From: CBDHHC01 sp050633205
GTDB lineage: Bacteria; Pseudomonadota; Alphaproteobacteria; Rhizobiales; CBDHHC01
Assembly: GCA_050633205.1 (NCBI GenBank)
Contig: JBOEGA010000018.1
Span: forward strand, 1 to 64,000
Direction of reading: 5' to 3'
Length of the DNA: 64,000 nucleotides
The translations under genes and the position numbers were made by a program. The notes under the pieces are model-generated. The model was not told the DNA's origin. It did not search any database and saw only the letters and a program-made list of their open reading frames with translations. Positions 27,157 through 36,332 of the stretch are shown piece by piece (the first letter of the stretch is position 1; each line of letters begins with the position of its first letter).

Positions 27157-27756
27157 ATGATTAATGATTGGTATCAGGCTGTCATAGATATTACTGCATC
27201 TCAGGAAGAAGCCAAAAATCTTGCCATTGAAGTAACCAGTGTTCTGGCCACGGAAAAAATAATTACATTATACAAACCGGGCCAGACTCTCACACACATT
27301 TCTGGAAAATTTGCCCCTGGCCCGGATTTCTCGTTTGCATCAGGAGCAGCCATAGACCTGCGCAATCACCAGGAACTAAATATAGGTGGTATGGATATTC
27401 ATACAAAAGCTTGGGTAAACGACTATGGAATAATTGGTCTTGATTCCGCTTTGTGCCCGGTATGCAAAATTGAACTCACAACAGACTCATTTGACCTTTT
27501 ATCTGTACTCAAAGAGTCCTTTGCTGAAGCAGGTGAAAACTTTGTCTCCAGAAAGCATCAGCCAAGGGTATCATGCCCGAACTGCAAGACCTCATCTCAT
27601 GTCTCTCGCTGGAAAACACAGCCACACCTGGGCTTTTGCAGTCTTGCCTTCATATTCTGGAACTGGCCTCCATTTGAAAGCTGGAGAATTAATATACCTG
27701 AGATAATTTCGCAAACATTAGGTCGGGATATAATACTGACCTATGGCAGGCTTTAA
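27157..27756 (+). CDS. Uncharacterised protein with a split CxxC zinc-ribbon-like site
   Basis: A 199-residue protein that I do not recognise. Two CxxC knuckles (CPVC near residue 101 and CPNC near 144) are separated by about 40 residues and could bind one zinc ion. The C-terminal part is rich in Trp and aromatic residues (FIFWNWPPFESW). GAGGCC lies about 8 bases before the ATG. It lies downstream of the quinone oxidoreductase in the same direction with a gap of 147 bases. The fold and function are unknown. Confidence 0.6.
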   Translation: MINDWYQAVIDITASQEEAKNLAIEVTSVLATEKIITLYKPGQTLTHISGKFAPGPDFSFASGAAIDLRNHQELNIGGMDIHTKAWVNDYGIIGLDSALCPVCKIELTTDSFDLLSVLKESFAEAGENFVSRKHQPRVSCPNCKTSSHVSRWKTQPHLGFCSLAFIFWNWPPFESWRINIPEIISQTLGRDIILTYGRL

Positions 27757-27937
27757 CCCTGTTAAACTTCAGAATACTCTGAGAAAAATCTCTTGTAGTA
27801 ATATTTTTTATTTCTCATCTGTTTACTACTCTTTAACTACTGCATTTATTCGGGTTAAAATTTATTTTTCCGTAATTGAAAAGAACAAAGTCTTTGACAA
27901 AATCATCAGAAAAGAATAACAAAGTTGCATTGCACTT

Positions 27938-27951
27938 GCTGGATATCCAGC
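27938..27951. promoter_or_regulatory. 14-base perfect palindrome upstream of trcR
   Basis: GCTGGATATCCAGC is self-complementary without spacer and lies 80 bases before the trcR start. It could be an operator for a dimeric regulator. No known consensus is matched. Confidence 0.35.
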
Positions 27952-28031
27952 TTATATAAGAGTCTCATCCCCTAATTTTACAGTCTATATGACCTCCCGA
28001 ATTAACCCTTGGGAGTGTGGAGGACAGGTTT

Positions 28032-28832
28032 ATGACATCAACACCATTAATGCCAAAAGCAACTGCGGTTTGGCTCGTCGACAACACGTCGTTGACATTC
28101 GAACAAATTGCTGAGTTTTGCGGCCTTCATGTCCTGGAAGTTAAAGGAATAGCTGATGGGGATGTCGCGAACGGAATTAAGGGGCATGACCCCATATCAT
28201 CAGGTCAATTATCCCGTGATGAAATTAAACGCGGACAGGATAGTTCCAGATATCGCTTAAAGCTTTCAAAGTCTAAAGTTTCCATGCCTGAGGCAAAAAC
28301 CAAGAGAAAGCCCAAATATACTCCGGTATCCAGACGTCAGGATCGCCCAAATGCGATTCTATGGCTAACCAAATACCACCCGGAGTTAAAGGACTCCCAG
28401 ATTATCCGCTTGGTGGGAACGACGAAACCTACAATTCAGTCAATTCGCGAGAGAACTCACTGGAACTCCGCAAACCTGCAACCGGCCGATCCGGTTACAC
28501 TTGGGTTATGTACGCAGATAGACCTGGATAAGGAAGTTCAGAAATCAGCTCACAGAGTTGATGCTGACCAGCCACGTCCTCAGCCTGATATTGCAAATAC
28601 TCTTCTGTCCGCTACTGAAACAACAGAACAGCAATCATCTGATGGATACAGTTTCCCTGGTGCAGCAACAGCTGAAGCTGAAGCTAAAAAATTGAACTAC
28701 AGTGCTGAAAATGTTTTTGGACCAGCAGGATCATCCACTTCATCTTCTGAAGAAGAAGAAGTACCTGATGCAGAAAAGATTTTTGCAAGCCTGACCACTG
28801 AAGACAAAGATGAAACAAAAGCAGAAGAATAG
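28032..28832 (+). CDS. trcR: Cell-cycle transcriptional regulator of the DUF1013/TrcR family
   Basis: A 266-residue protein. The start at 28032 has GGAGG 8 bases upstream, giving MTSTPLMPKATAVWLVDNTS, the usual beginning of this family. DUF1013 covers about 1-190 and contains two predicted helix-turn-helix regions (TSLTFEQIAEFCGLHVLEV and KDSQIIRLVGTTKPTIQSIR). The C-terminal about 70 residues are an acidic, low-complexity tail (SSSEEEEV...). TrcR is associated with transcription in the Caulobacter/Brucella cell cycle; its role here is inferred. Confidence 0.88.
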   Translation: MTSTPLMPKATAVWLVDNTSLTFEQIAEFCGLHVLEVKGIADGDVANGIKGHDPISSGQLSRDEIKRGQDSSRYRLKLSKSKVSMPEAKTKRKPKYTPVSRRQDRPNAILWLTKYHPELKDSQIIRLVGTTKPTIQSIRERTHWNSANLQPADPVTLGLCTQIDLDKEVQKSAHRVDADQPRPQPDIANTLLSATETTEQQSSDGYSFPGAATAEAEAKKLNYSAENVFGPAGSSTSSSEEEEVPDAEKIFASLTTEDKDETKAEE

Positions 28833-28869
28833 GACAATTTGGTCATAAAAAACACGAATCATGCTAATT

Positions 28870-28925
28870 GCCCAGATTGACAAGCTCTTACTCTATAAGC
28901 TATGTCTGGGCTTTCATGAATTTAC
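28870..28925 (+). terminator. Candidate terminator hairpin after trcR
   Basis: GCCCAGA (28870-28876) pairs with TCTGGGC (28915-28921) with an inner AGCT/AGCT pair; CTTTC follows. The T-run is short, so it may instead be a leader hairpin of rpmJ. Confidence 0.45.
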
Positions 28926-29026
28926 AGGCTGCTTGGTGGTGAAGATCACGAACATGGATCTACACTGTTTATAAACAGAATATACGCTAAGCATGCATGG
29001 CCTTTTGATTAAAGAAAGTCAGATAG

Positions 29027-29152
29027 ATGAAGATCAAGAACTCAATCAAATCTCTTAGAGGTAGACATCGCGACAACCGTGTGATTCGCCGCCGTGGACG
29101 CCTATATGTAATTAACAAAACTAACCCGCGCTTTAAAGCACGCCAAGGTTAA
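29027..29152 (+). CDS. rpmJ: 50S ribosomal protein L36 (zinc-free form)
   Basis: A 41-residue bL36 beginning MKIKNSIKSLRGRHRDNR and ending in INKTNPRFKARQG. It lacks the CxxC/CxxxxH zinc residues, as is normal for the alphaproteobacterial 41-residue form. It is in the same direction as trcR and alone in its transcription unit. Confidence 0.97.
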   Translation: MKIKNSIKSLRGRHRDNRVIRRRGRLYVINKTNPRFKARQG

Positions 29153-29193
29153 TGGTGTACATTACATCATTAACATAATTGTGTTTTCGCGTT

Positions 29194-29212
29194 AATTGAC
29201 TCGAAGTCAATT
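29194..29212. repeat. Inverted repeat AATTGACT-CGA-AGTCAATT
   Basis: A perfect 8-base inverted repeat with a 3-base spacer, 42 bases after rpmJ. It may act as a hairpin at the mRNA end or an operator of the TPR gene; it contains one GANTC (GACTC) site for CcrM-type methylation. The spacing does not fit an FNR site (5 instead of 4 bases between half-sites). Confidence 0.5.
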
Positions 29213-29334
29213 TCTAAAGTTTTGATATTTATATACTTTTTATAAATATAGCATTGTCCGTACAATGTCTGGAAACGACATTAACTAGGATAAATGCACG
29301 TTAAAAGCGAATATTGCTTTTTTACGATAGAAAC

Positions 29335-29976
29335 ATGGGGTATTCTAACCCCATGCTATACCCAAGATTATCAGCGAAGATATTATTTGCTAGTTTCATA
29401 TTGAAGGTCACTTTCCTGATAGCCCCGCTAGCTGGAGCATCAGCTGACAGTCAGTCTCGTCCTGCGTCTTTGTCTACGCAGAACTCCCCATCGAAAAGTC
29501 AGATACTCAAAAGGCTGTACTATAAGCTACAGCATGCTGAAGATAGTAAAAACGCGAATACTATTGAAAAGGAAATTGAGGGGGTTTGGCTTGAATCTGG
29601 TAGCCATACTGTAAATCTGCTTATGCAGCGGGCACTTCGCTCACAAAGTGAAAATAAAAACACTGTTTGTCTCCACCTTTTAAATGAGATTGTAACAATT
29701 GCGCCGGGATACCAAACTGGCTGGTATAGACGTGCACTAATTCACTTCAATAACGGGAATTACTCTTTAGCACTCATAGACATCAGACAGGTTCTTGCGT
29801 TAGACCCGCATAATTTTAAGGCGATATACGGTTTGGGCCTTATTCTCCAGGAAGTAGGAAATAAGAAATCGGCTTTGAGAGTATTCAAAAAACTATTGGC
29901 CATTCATCCCCACTATGAGGATGCAAAAAAGGCTGTCGAGCAGCTGACCATTGAAGTTGAGGGACAGGATACCTGA
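29335..29976 (+). CDS. Exported tetratricopeptide-repeat protein
   Basis: About 213 residues. Start is uncertain: TTG 29314, ATG 29335 or ATG 29353 are all in frame. A signal peptide (FASFILKVTFLIAPLAGASA) precedes a helical region and two to three TPR units: GWYRRALIHFNNGNYSLALIDIRQVLALDP and the next KAIYGLGLILQEVGNKKSALRVFKKLL. It is likely a periplasmic protein-interaction module. Convergent with argE, 2 bases between stops. Confidence 0.75.
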   Translation: MGYSNPMLYPRLSAKILFASFILKVTFLIAPLAGASADSQSRPASLSTQNSPSKSQILKRLYYKLQHAEDSKNANTIEKEIEGVWLESGSHTVNLLMQRALRSQSENKNTVCLHLLNEIVTIAPGYQTGWYRRALIHFNNGNYSLALIDIRQVLALDPHNFKAIYGLGLILQEVGNKKSALRVFKKLLAIHPHYEDAKKAVEQLTIEVEGQDT

Positions 29977-29978
29977 TT

Positions 29979-31145
29979 TCAGGACGGTTTACTGACATAA
30001 TCCCTTATATTCCTGAGAAACTTCATACATTTATCCATTTGATCTTTTTCAATAAACTCATCTGGCTTGTGAGCCTGTTCTATACTGCCGGGCCCACATA
30101 TCACAGTAGGACAATCTCCAAGTTCAAAGAAACCTGCTTCTGTTCCGTATGAGACAACCCCTATCTCATTTTGTCCGGCCCATCTGAGGGACAAAGATAA
30201 TAACTCCTCTCCTCCAACAGATTGAGCTGTCTGAAAGGTCGGCACAGAGTTAACCTTAGTGGTCTGGATTCCAGCCTCTTCACTGACCTTCCTCATTTCC
30301 ATGACCAGCTTTTCCGAATAATCCAGAAACTCACCAACAATATGATCAACCTGAGCACCTGGCAAACTTCTGATTTCCCATAAAAAACGACATTTTTTAG
30401 GAACAATATTAAGTGCAGTACCACCATCTATCTTGCCAACATGCACAGATGAAAAAGAAGGTGTAAACCGCTCATCAACATGACTGGTGCGCAATAGTGA
30501 TCCAACCCTGTCCAGCTCAACAATTAACCTTGAGGCGTAGGAAACTGAGTTAACTCCGAGGTCTACAACACTTGAATGTGCTTCCTTGCCGGTAACCTCA
30601 GTAACAAATGCATGAATGCCCTTATGCCCGGAAATAACCTGCATATTGCTTGGTTCACCAACAATTACCATTTTGGGTTTAGTCAATGTCTTTCCAAGTT
30701 CATCCACCATCGGGCGAACTCCAATACACCCGATTTCCTCATCATAGGACAACAACAGATGCACAGGCATATGAAGTTCTCTCTTGGTAAGCTCCGGAAC
30801 CAACGACAGAATACAGGATAAGAAACCTTTCATATCCGTAGTGCCGCGACCATAATACCGTCCTTCTTTTTCTTCCAGCTCAAATGGATTGGAAGTCCAG
30901 CTCTGACCATCTACGGGAACCACATCAGTATGCGCAGAAAGCCCGATACCAGAAATCCCCTCAGGCCCTATAGTGGCATAAAGGCTTGTTTTATCACCTG
31001 TCTCATTAGGAATTCTAGTAGATGAAACACCATACCCGAGAAGAAAGTCTTCAATAAATTCAATCATTTCCAGGTTGGAATACCTGCTGGTCGTATCAAA
31101 GCGGATCAGCTTCTGCATAATATCTTCATAACCATGATCAGACAT
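29979..31145 (-). CDS. argE: Acetylornithine deacetylase (ArgE-type M20 metallohydrolase)
   Basis: A 388-residue M20 family enzyme. Metal-site motifs: GLSAHTDVVPVDGQ (His), GRGTTDMKGF (Asp), SYDEEIGCIG (Glu-Glu) and the terminal PGSIEQAHKPDEF (His). The insertion domain is of ArgE length. Deacetylates N-acetylornithine or related amides. The presence of argJ in the same window means arginine synthesis can work without ArgE, so the real substrate may differ; this is common in alphaproteobacteria. Confidence 0.85.
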   Translation of the reverse strand: MSDHGYEDIMQKLIRFDTTSRYSNLEMIEFIEDFLLGYGVSSTRIPNETGDKTSLYATIGPEGISGIGLSAHTDVVPVDGQSWTSNPFELEEKEGRYYGRGTTDMKGFLSCILSLVPELTKRELHMPVHLLLSYDEEIGCIGVRPMVDELGKTLTKPKMVIVGEPSNMQVISGHKGIHAFVTEVTGKEAHSSVVDLGVNSVSYASRLIVELDRVGSLLRTSHVDERFTPSFSSVHVGKIDGGTALNIVPKKCRFLWEIRSLPGAQVDHIVGEFLDYSEKLVMEMRKVSEEAGIQTTKVNSVPTFQTAQSVGGEELLSLSLRWAGQNEIGVVSYGTEAGFFELGDCPTVICGPGSIEQAHKPDEFIEKDQMDKCMKFLRNIRDYVSKPS

Positions 31146-31376
31146 ACCGTTTACTCCCCTGCAGTCAGTTCCAATGGATTAAAGATCAATCAATATCCCA
31201 GCAAAGAAATGTCTACCAGCCTAATTAACATATTGTTTCTTCATATTGTTCTATTAAATTATATTAGGCGCGACAGTTTTTTGAATAAATAAATGTATAA
31301 CGAATATATCTTGGCTGTTAATGCGAACTGGAATGCAATCGCCAATTAAATTTTATCTGGAGTCCTGGTAAAGCGT

Positions 31377-32744
31377 ATGGAAACAATAAAACATAAAACT
31401 CCCATAGTGCTGATAATACTGCGAATAGTGCTGCCTGTGATTATCGTAACAGCCGCAGTTGGTGGCTATCGGTACCTGAAATCAACCAAACCAAAAGTTA
31501 ATATTAAGGCCGCCGAAGAAACCGTATGGTCAGTTCAGTCAGCAACAGTAAAAATTGCGGACCATCAACCGGCATTAAAACTATATGGAGAAGCAGTCTC
31601 CGGCCGAACAGTTGAACTTCGCTCTCTTGTAGCCGGAGAAATTATAAAAACAGGTGAGAAACTCAACAACGGCAGCATCGTTAACAAAGGAGAGGTCTTA
31701 CTTCAGATTGACCCTTTTAAATATGAAGGCGCTCTGACAGACGCTAAATCCAGACTTGCTGAAGCAAAAGCCAGACTTCAGGAAATTCACGCAAACATGC
31801 TGCAGGATGAGAAAGACCTCGAATATTTGAAAGAACAGCTCACTCTGGCTGAAAAAGATCTTGAACGAGCAAGCAGGCTTGCACAAAAAGGAACTGCCAC
31901 GAAAAAGCTTGAAGACGATCGTCGCGTTGTTGTAAGCCAGCGCCGGCAGGTTGTTGACCAGAAGAAAAACAGTCTTGAAGTTAATAAATCCAGATACAAT
32001 CAGCAAAGAGCGATCATTGAGCGTCTGCAATGGGGGGTCAAAGAAGCCCGGAGAAACCTCAAAGACACCTTACTGGTAAGCCCGTTTAATGCCTATGTTG
32101 ACTCAGTAAATGCTGAAGTAGGCCGAATTGTAAACGCTAATGATCGAATTGCAACCCTGTTTGACAAAAATGTAATCGACATACAGTTCACATTATCAGA
32201 TAGCCAGTACGGCCGGATCATCTCATCTGGCGAACCTGTTATACAGCGCAAGGTCAAAATCAGGTGGCGTGTCTCGGAGCCACCCATTGAATATGATGCA
32301 AAAATCGAACGCGTCAGCTCTAAAGTAAGTTCTGACAGCGGAGGGATTGACGTCTTCGCCCGCATTTCCAACCCTCTTGCAGGAACAGCAATTCGCCCGG
32401 GAACCTTCGTTGAAGTTGCTGTCCCCGACCGGACCTACAAAGCCGTAGCACGTTTACCACAAACAGTCCTGTTTGAAGGAAAATATGTATACGCTATCAT
32501 AGATGGCCGCCTCCAGAAAAGAACAGTCAAATCTGTTGGTGTTGATGGCAATGATATTTTGCTTACCGGCGATATCCGGCAGGATGAAGAAATCTTGGTC
32601 ACGCGAATTTCTACAGTGGGCAACGGAGTACGCGTTAAATCACGAAAATCAAAACCATCCTCGAAAAAAGAAACCAGTCAGGAAAATGATAGCAAGACAA
32701 CAAACCTTGCTCATAAGCCTCTTTCTGTAACAAAAGAAAAGTAA
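31377..32744 (+). CDS. RND efflux membrane-fusion (periplasmic adaptor) subunit
   Basis: A 455-residue adaptor protein. An N-terminal transmembrane anchor (about 11-32) is followed by the split lipoyl domain (VSGRTVELRSLVAGEI ... LLVSPFNAYVDSVNAEVGRIV), a long coiled-coil hairpin (about 120-215), a beta-barrel domain and a Ser/Lys-rich C-terminal tail. It joins the RND pump to an outer-membrane channel. The pump gene begins 19 bases later. No TolC gene is adjacent. Confidence 0.92.
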   Translation: METIKHKTPIVLIILRIVLPVIIVTAAVGGYRYLKSTKPKVNIKAAEETVWSVQSATVKIADHQPALKLYGEAVSGRTVELRSLVAGEIIKTGEKLNNGSIVNKGEVLLQIDPFKYEGALTDAKSRLAEAKARLQEIHANMLQDEKDLEYLKEQLTLAEKDLERASRLAQKGTATKKLEDDRRVVVSQRRQVVDQKKNSLEVNKSRYNQQRAIIERLQWGVKEARRNLKDTLLVSPFNAYVDSVNAEVGRIVNANDRIATLFDKNVIDIQFTLSDSQYGRIISSGEPVIQRKVKIRWRVSEPPIEYDAKIERVSSKVSSDSGGIDVFARISNPLAGTAIRPGTFVEVAVPDRTYKAVARLPQTVLFEGKYVYAIIDGRLQKRTVKSVGVDGNDILLTGDIRQDEEILVTRISTVGNGVRVKSRKSKPSSKKETSQENDSKTTNLAHKPLSVTKEK

Positions 32745-32763
32745 TTATTGTAGGAATAAGAAA

Positions 32764-35700
32764 ATGTCAGAAAGTCCTTCAGAAAGGGGCACAGGGTTAA
32801 TCGGTCTGTTTGTAAGACACCCTACTGCATCAAATCTGTTAATGATTGCTATCGTCCTTATTGGCGCCTATTGCATTACCAAAATTAATATCCAGTTTTT
32901 CCCTACCGTGGAAATCCCTAATATCACTGTAACCGTCTCATGGTCAGGAGCAAGTGCAGCAGATGTTGAGGAAAATATAATAAACGCTTTGGAGCCGGAA
33001 TTACGCTTCATTGACGGTATAGATAAAGTTACTTCATACTCAATTGAGGGGCTGGCAACACTATCACTCCAGTTTAAATCTGATGCAGACATGCAAAAAG
33101 CCCAGTCTGATGTAGAACAGGTAGTCGCCAGAACAACAACACTTCCGAAAGACTCTGATGAGCCGGTAGTTCAGAGAATAGCTTTTTATGAGCCTGTCGC
33201 ACGCATATCAATATCAGGACCGTTTAGTGAAAATGCCATCAAGGCTTATGCCAAAAAACTAAGAGAAGGCCTCCTTGCTTCCGGCATAGACAGAGTAGAT
33301 TTCATTGGTAAACGTGATGAAGAAATCTGGGTACGCCTTCGTGAATATGACCTGCACCGCCTTAGTCTGAATCTCTCTGAAGTTGCAGCAACTGTCCGTG
33401 ACAACACCAGAAACCTGCCATCAGGTGTATCCGAAGGCGATGTTGATATTCAGCTAAGGTCGGTTTCTGAAAAGAAAACTCCCGATACCATGGGAGAAAT
33501 AGAAGTTAAATCGCAGAAATCAGGACAGAAGGTAATACTGCGTGATATTGCAACTATTGAGCAACGCTTCGACAAGGATCAGAAAACAGGCTTTATAAAT
33601 GGTATGCCTGCAATCGAACTTCAGATAAAGCGTTCACCGACTGCAAACACTCTTAAAACCATGAAAAACATGGAAAACTACCTGAAGGAAGTCCTTCCAA
33701 CATTACCCAAAACACTTAATATTCAGGTTTATAGTATACAGGGCAAACTGGTTCAGCAGCGTTTGGGAATTCTGATCGAAAATGGTATTCAGGGTCTTAT
33801 CATTGTTCTGATTGTCCTGTTTATTTTCCTGAATGCAAGAATAGCATTCTGGGTAGCCGCAGGTATCCCTGTTGCCCTTCTTGGTACACTGGCTGTTATG
33901 TATTTAACAGGACAGTCAATAAACATGGTGTCGATGTTTGCATTGATCCTGATGCTCGGCATAATTGTCGATGATGCCATAGTAGTTGGAGAACATACAG
34001 CAACCAGACAGGCTATGGGTGATTCACGCCTTGTCTCCGCTGAACTGGGAGCGTCAAGAATGTTGGCTCCTGTTGTAGCTGCAACTCTGACGACACAGGC
34101 AGCATTTTTCCCGATTTTTCTTATCAGCGATACGCTCGGCGATATCCTGTCAGCAATTCCGCTGGTCGTAGTAGCTGTTCTGACAGCAAGCCTGATCGAA
34201 TGTTTTCTAATTCTTCCTGGGCACTTGCGGCACGGTTTTGGTAAAATCAACGAAACCTCAAAGTTCCGTCAGAAATTCGATAATGCCCTGAATAACTTTA
34301 GAGATGGACCATACAAAAGATTTGTAACAATCACTTATAACTGGCGATATACAACTGTTGCCCTAACATGTGCTGCACTGATCATCTCAGCTGGCCTTCT
34401 GGTCGGAGGAAGAATTAACTTTGTCTTTTTCCCGTCGCCAGAACCGGAAAACTTTTCTGCTTTGGTTGTTTTTAGCGCAGGCACACCATCTAATGAGCAG
34501 GTTAAAGCACTTGCCAAAATGGAAAAAGCACTCGAAAGCACTGAAGCCCGCCTTGCTAAGGGCAAAGAAAAACTTGTTGTAACAACCTTCACTACTCTTG
34601 GACAGGCTGGCATAGCCAGAGGTGACAACCTCGCACAAATAGATGTCCAGCTCACCCCGAGTGAAGAAAGAACAATCATAGCAAAAAATATCATCAATGC
34701 CTGGGAAACTGATATTCCTAAAATCCCCGGCGTTGAGCGCATTGCCATCATTGGAGCCCGTGTTGGACCTCCCGGCAGAGATATCGACGTCCGCCTGCAA
34801 AATGCCACCTCCGAACAATTAAAGGCCGCCGCCATTGAATTAAAAGAAATTCTGAAAACCATGCCTGGCGTTACTGCAATTGCTGATGACCTGCCTTACG
34901 GTAAGCCGGAACTGATTATGGAATTAACACCAAGGGGACGTGCTCTTGGCTTTAATTCTGAAAATGTTGGTGCTCAGGTTCGAAATATATTTGAAGGCGC
35001 AATAGCAACAAGATTCGCGAATGGTGATGAAGAAATAACTGTACGTGTTAAGCAACAGCAGGAAGTTCCCGGTCTTAACGCATTATACCGTCTTCACTTG
35101 AAAGCACCATCGGGAAAGCGGGTTCCATTAAGTGAAATCGTTCACTTCAGGGAAACTCAGGGCTTCGCTATCATCCAGCACCTTGATGGCATAAGAACTG
35201 TCGCTGTAACCGCAAATATTGACGCCAATATCGCTAACCCCGGAGAAGTCACAGCAAAACTAACCAGTGAAAAACTGGGGCCTTTAGCAAAAAAATACGG
35301 AGTAACCTACAGCCTCAAGGGACGCGCTGAGGAAAGAGGAAAATCATTCGCAGACCTGAAACTGGGTGGCCTGCTGGCACTATCAATGATTTATATCATT
35401 CTTGCCTGGGTATTTGCGTCATACTCAAACCCCTTTGCTGTTATGGCAATTATACCATTTGGATTTGTCGGAGCAGTAATAGGACATGGCATAATGGGGT
35501 ATAATCTCACCATTGTTAGTCTTATCGGGCTTCTCGGTTTATCTGGTATCCTCGTGAATGATTCTATAATTCTAGTCTCCCAGGCCGGCGAACGTCTGAA
35601 ACAGGGGCAGGATCTGGCTGCAGCTGCGATTGGCGCTTCTCAGGATCGCTTGAGAGCTGTTACCCTGACTTCATTGACCACTATTGGGGGACTACTCCCA

Positions 35701-35910
35701 CTACTGTTTGAAACAAGCCGTCAGGCTCAGTTTCTGATCCCCATGGCAATCACTCTTGTCTTTGGTTTGGGAGCAGCCACTATTCTGGTTTTGGTACTGG
35801 TCCCTGCTATTCTGGGTATTGGCTCTGATATTGGAAAAGTTTTCAGGGCAATTATCTCATTATACTTTCCTGCAAAAAAAGAAAACCAGCCCCTATTGAA
35901 ACAGGAATAA
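32764..35910 (+). CDS. RND-family efflux permease (AcrB/MMPL-type hydrophobe exporter)
   Basis: A 1048-residue pump with the AcrB layout: TM1 near residue 20, two large periplasmic loops, and a TM4 segment MLGIIVDDAIVVGE with the proton-relay Asp pair. The sequence EPFQ... is not used; the N-terminal FVRHPTASNLLMIAIVLIG is of the HAE1 group. Takes up drugs or other hydrophobic compounds from the periplasm using the proton gradient. It is in an operon with the adaptor gene upstream. The substrate is unpredictable. Confidence 0.94.
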   Translation: MSESPSERGTGLIGLFVRHPTASNLLMIAIVLIGAYCITKINIQFFPTVEIPNITVTVSWSGASAADVEENIINALEPELRFIDGIDKVTSYSIEGLATLSLQFKSDADMQKAQSDVEQVVARTTTLPKDSDEPVVQRIAFYEPVARISISGPFSENAIKAYAKKLREGLLASGIDRVDFIGKRDEEIWVRLREYDLHRLSLNLSEVAATVRDNTRNLPSGVSEGDVDIQLRSVSEKKTPDTMGEIEVKSQKSGQKVILRDIATIEQRFDKDQKTGFINGMPAIELQIKRSPTANTLKTMKNMENYLKEVLPTLPKTLNIQVYSIQGKLVQQRLGILIENGIQGLIIVLIVLFIFLNARIAFWVAAGIPVALLGTLAVMYLTGQSINMVSMFALILMLGIIVDDAIVVGEHTATRQAMGDSRLVSAELGASRMLAPVVAATLTTQAAFFPIFLISDTLGDILSAIPLVVVAVLTASLIECFLILPGHLRHGFGKINETSKFRQKFDNALNNFRDGPYKRFVTITYNWRYTTVALTCAALIISAGLLVGGRINFVFFPSPEPENFSALVVFSAGTPSNEQVKALAKMEKALESTEARLAKGKEKLVVTTFTTLGQAGIARGDNLAQIDVQLTPSEERTIIAKNIINAWETDIPKIPGVERIAIIGARVGPPGRDIDVRLQNATSEQLKAAAIELKEILKTMPGVTAIADDLPYGKPELIMELTPRGRALGFNSENVGAQVRNIFEGAIATRFANGDEEITVRVKQQQEVPGLNALYRLHLKAPSGKRVPLSEIVHFRETQGFAIIQHLDGIRTVAVTANIDANIANPGEVTAKLTSEKLGPLAKKYGVTYSLKGRAEERGKSFADLKLGGLLALSMIYIILAWVFASYSNPFAVMAIIPFGFVGAVIGHGIMGYNLTIVSLIGLLGLSGILVNDSIILVSQAGERLKQGQDLAAAAIGASQDRLRAVTLTSLTTIGGLLPLLFETSRQAQFLIPMAITLVFGLGAATILVLVLVPAILGIGSDIGKVFRAIISLYFPAKKENQPLLKQE

Positions 35911-35922
35911 ACCGAACCTATC

Positions 35923-35968
35923 TTGGAGTACAGCAGGAAGTACCAAAAGCTTTCCTTCTGTGCTCCAA
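35923..35968. repeat. Long imperfect inverted repeat after the RND operon
   Basis: TTGGAGTACAG...GGAAG on the left is matched by CTTTCC...CTGTGCTCCAA on the right, giving an about 17-base stem with two interruptions. It starts 13 bases past the pump stop codon. There is no T-run on either side, so it may protect the 3' end of the mRNA rather than terminate. Confidence 0.6.
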
Positions 35969-36136
35969 TCACCAAAAATAAGAATTAAAATGAGAAAAAC
36001 GGCATAAATATATGTTTTTTATCCATTTTCCCGCCAGGCATTAACTCTTAGTTAACCATTTAAGTGCATATAGCAATTAAATACTACATTTAAGTAGATT
36101 ACTCGCTATTGATTTAGTTGTTAATGGAGATAGAAA

Positions 36137-36238
36137 ATGCATATAAGCAAAACATCTTTGGCTTTCGCGCTATGTTCAGTTGGATTTAATGTTGGATATG
36201 GTATCGGAATTTTGTCAAACGTAATGGTAATCCTGTAA
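36137..36238 (+). CDS. Possible 33-residue small hydrophobic protein
   Basis: An ATG at 36137 is preceded by GGAG 7 bases upstream (36126-36129). The 33-residue frame reads MHISKTSLAFALCSVGFN and continues with a Gly-rich hydrophobic segment to the stop. This would be a small membrane or secreted peptide. It stands alone between the RND operon and the ECF41 locus, and a bidirectional terminator begins 38 bases later, consistent with a short transcription unit. There is no homology I can name. Confidence 0.4.
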   Translation: MHISKTSLAFALCSVGFNVGYGIGILSNVMVIL

Positions 36239-36276
36239 GAGGAAAGAAAAAGAAATAAATACTCACTCGCAAAACA

Positions 36277-36316
36277 TCCCGATACGGCAGCTCGCCCCCC
36301 TTTGCCAATATCGGGA
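36277..36316. terminator. Bidirectional terminator downstream of the ECF41 gene
   Basis: TCCCGATA (36277-36284) pairs with TATCGGGA (36309-36316), with an inner GGCA/TGCC pair. On the minus strand TGTTTTG follows. It ends the sigma-factor unit and perhaps the small ORF on the other strand. Confidence 0.75.
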
Positions 36317-36332
36317 GTTATACCATAGGCAA

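Noticed and set aside
29194..29212. Possible FNR site after rpmJ (TTGACT...AGTCAA)
   Set aside because: Spacer between half-sites is 5 instead of 4 bases; better described as an inverted repeat.
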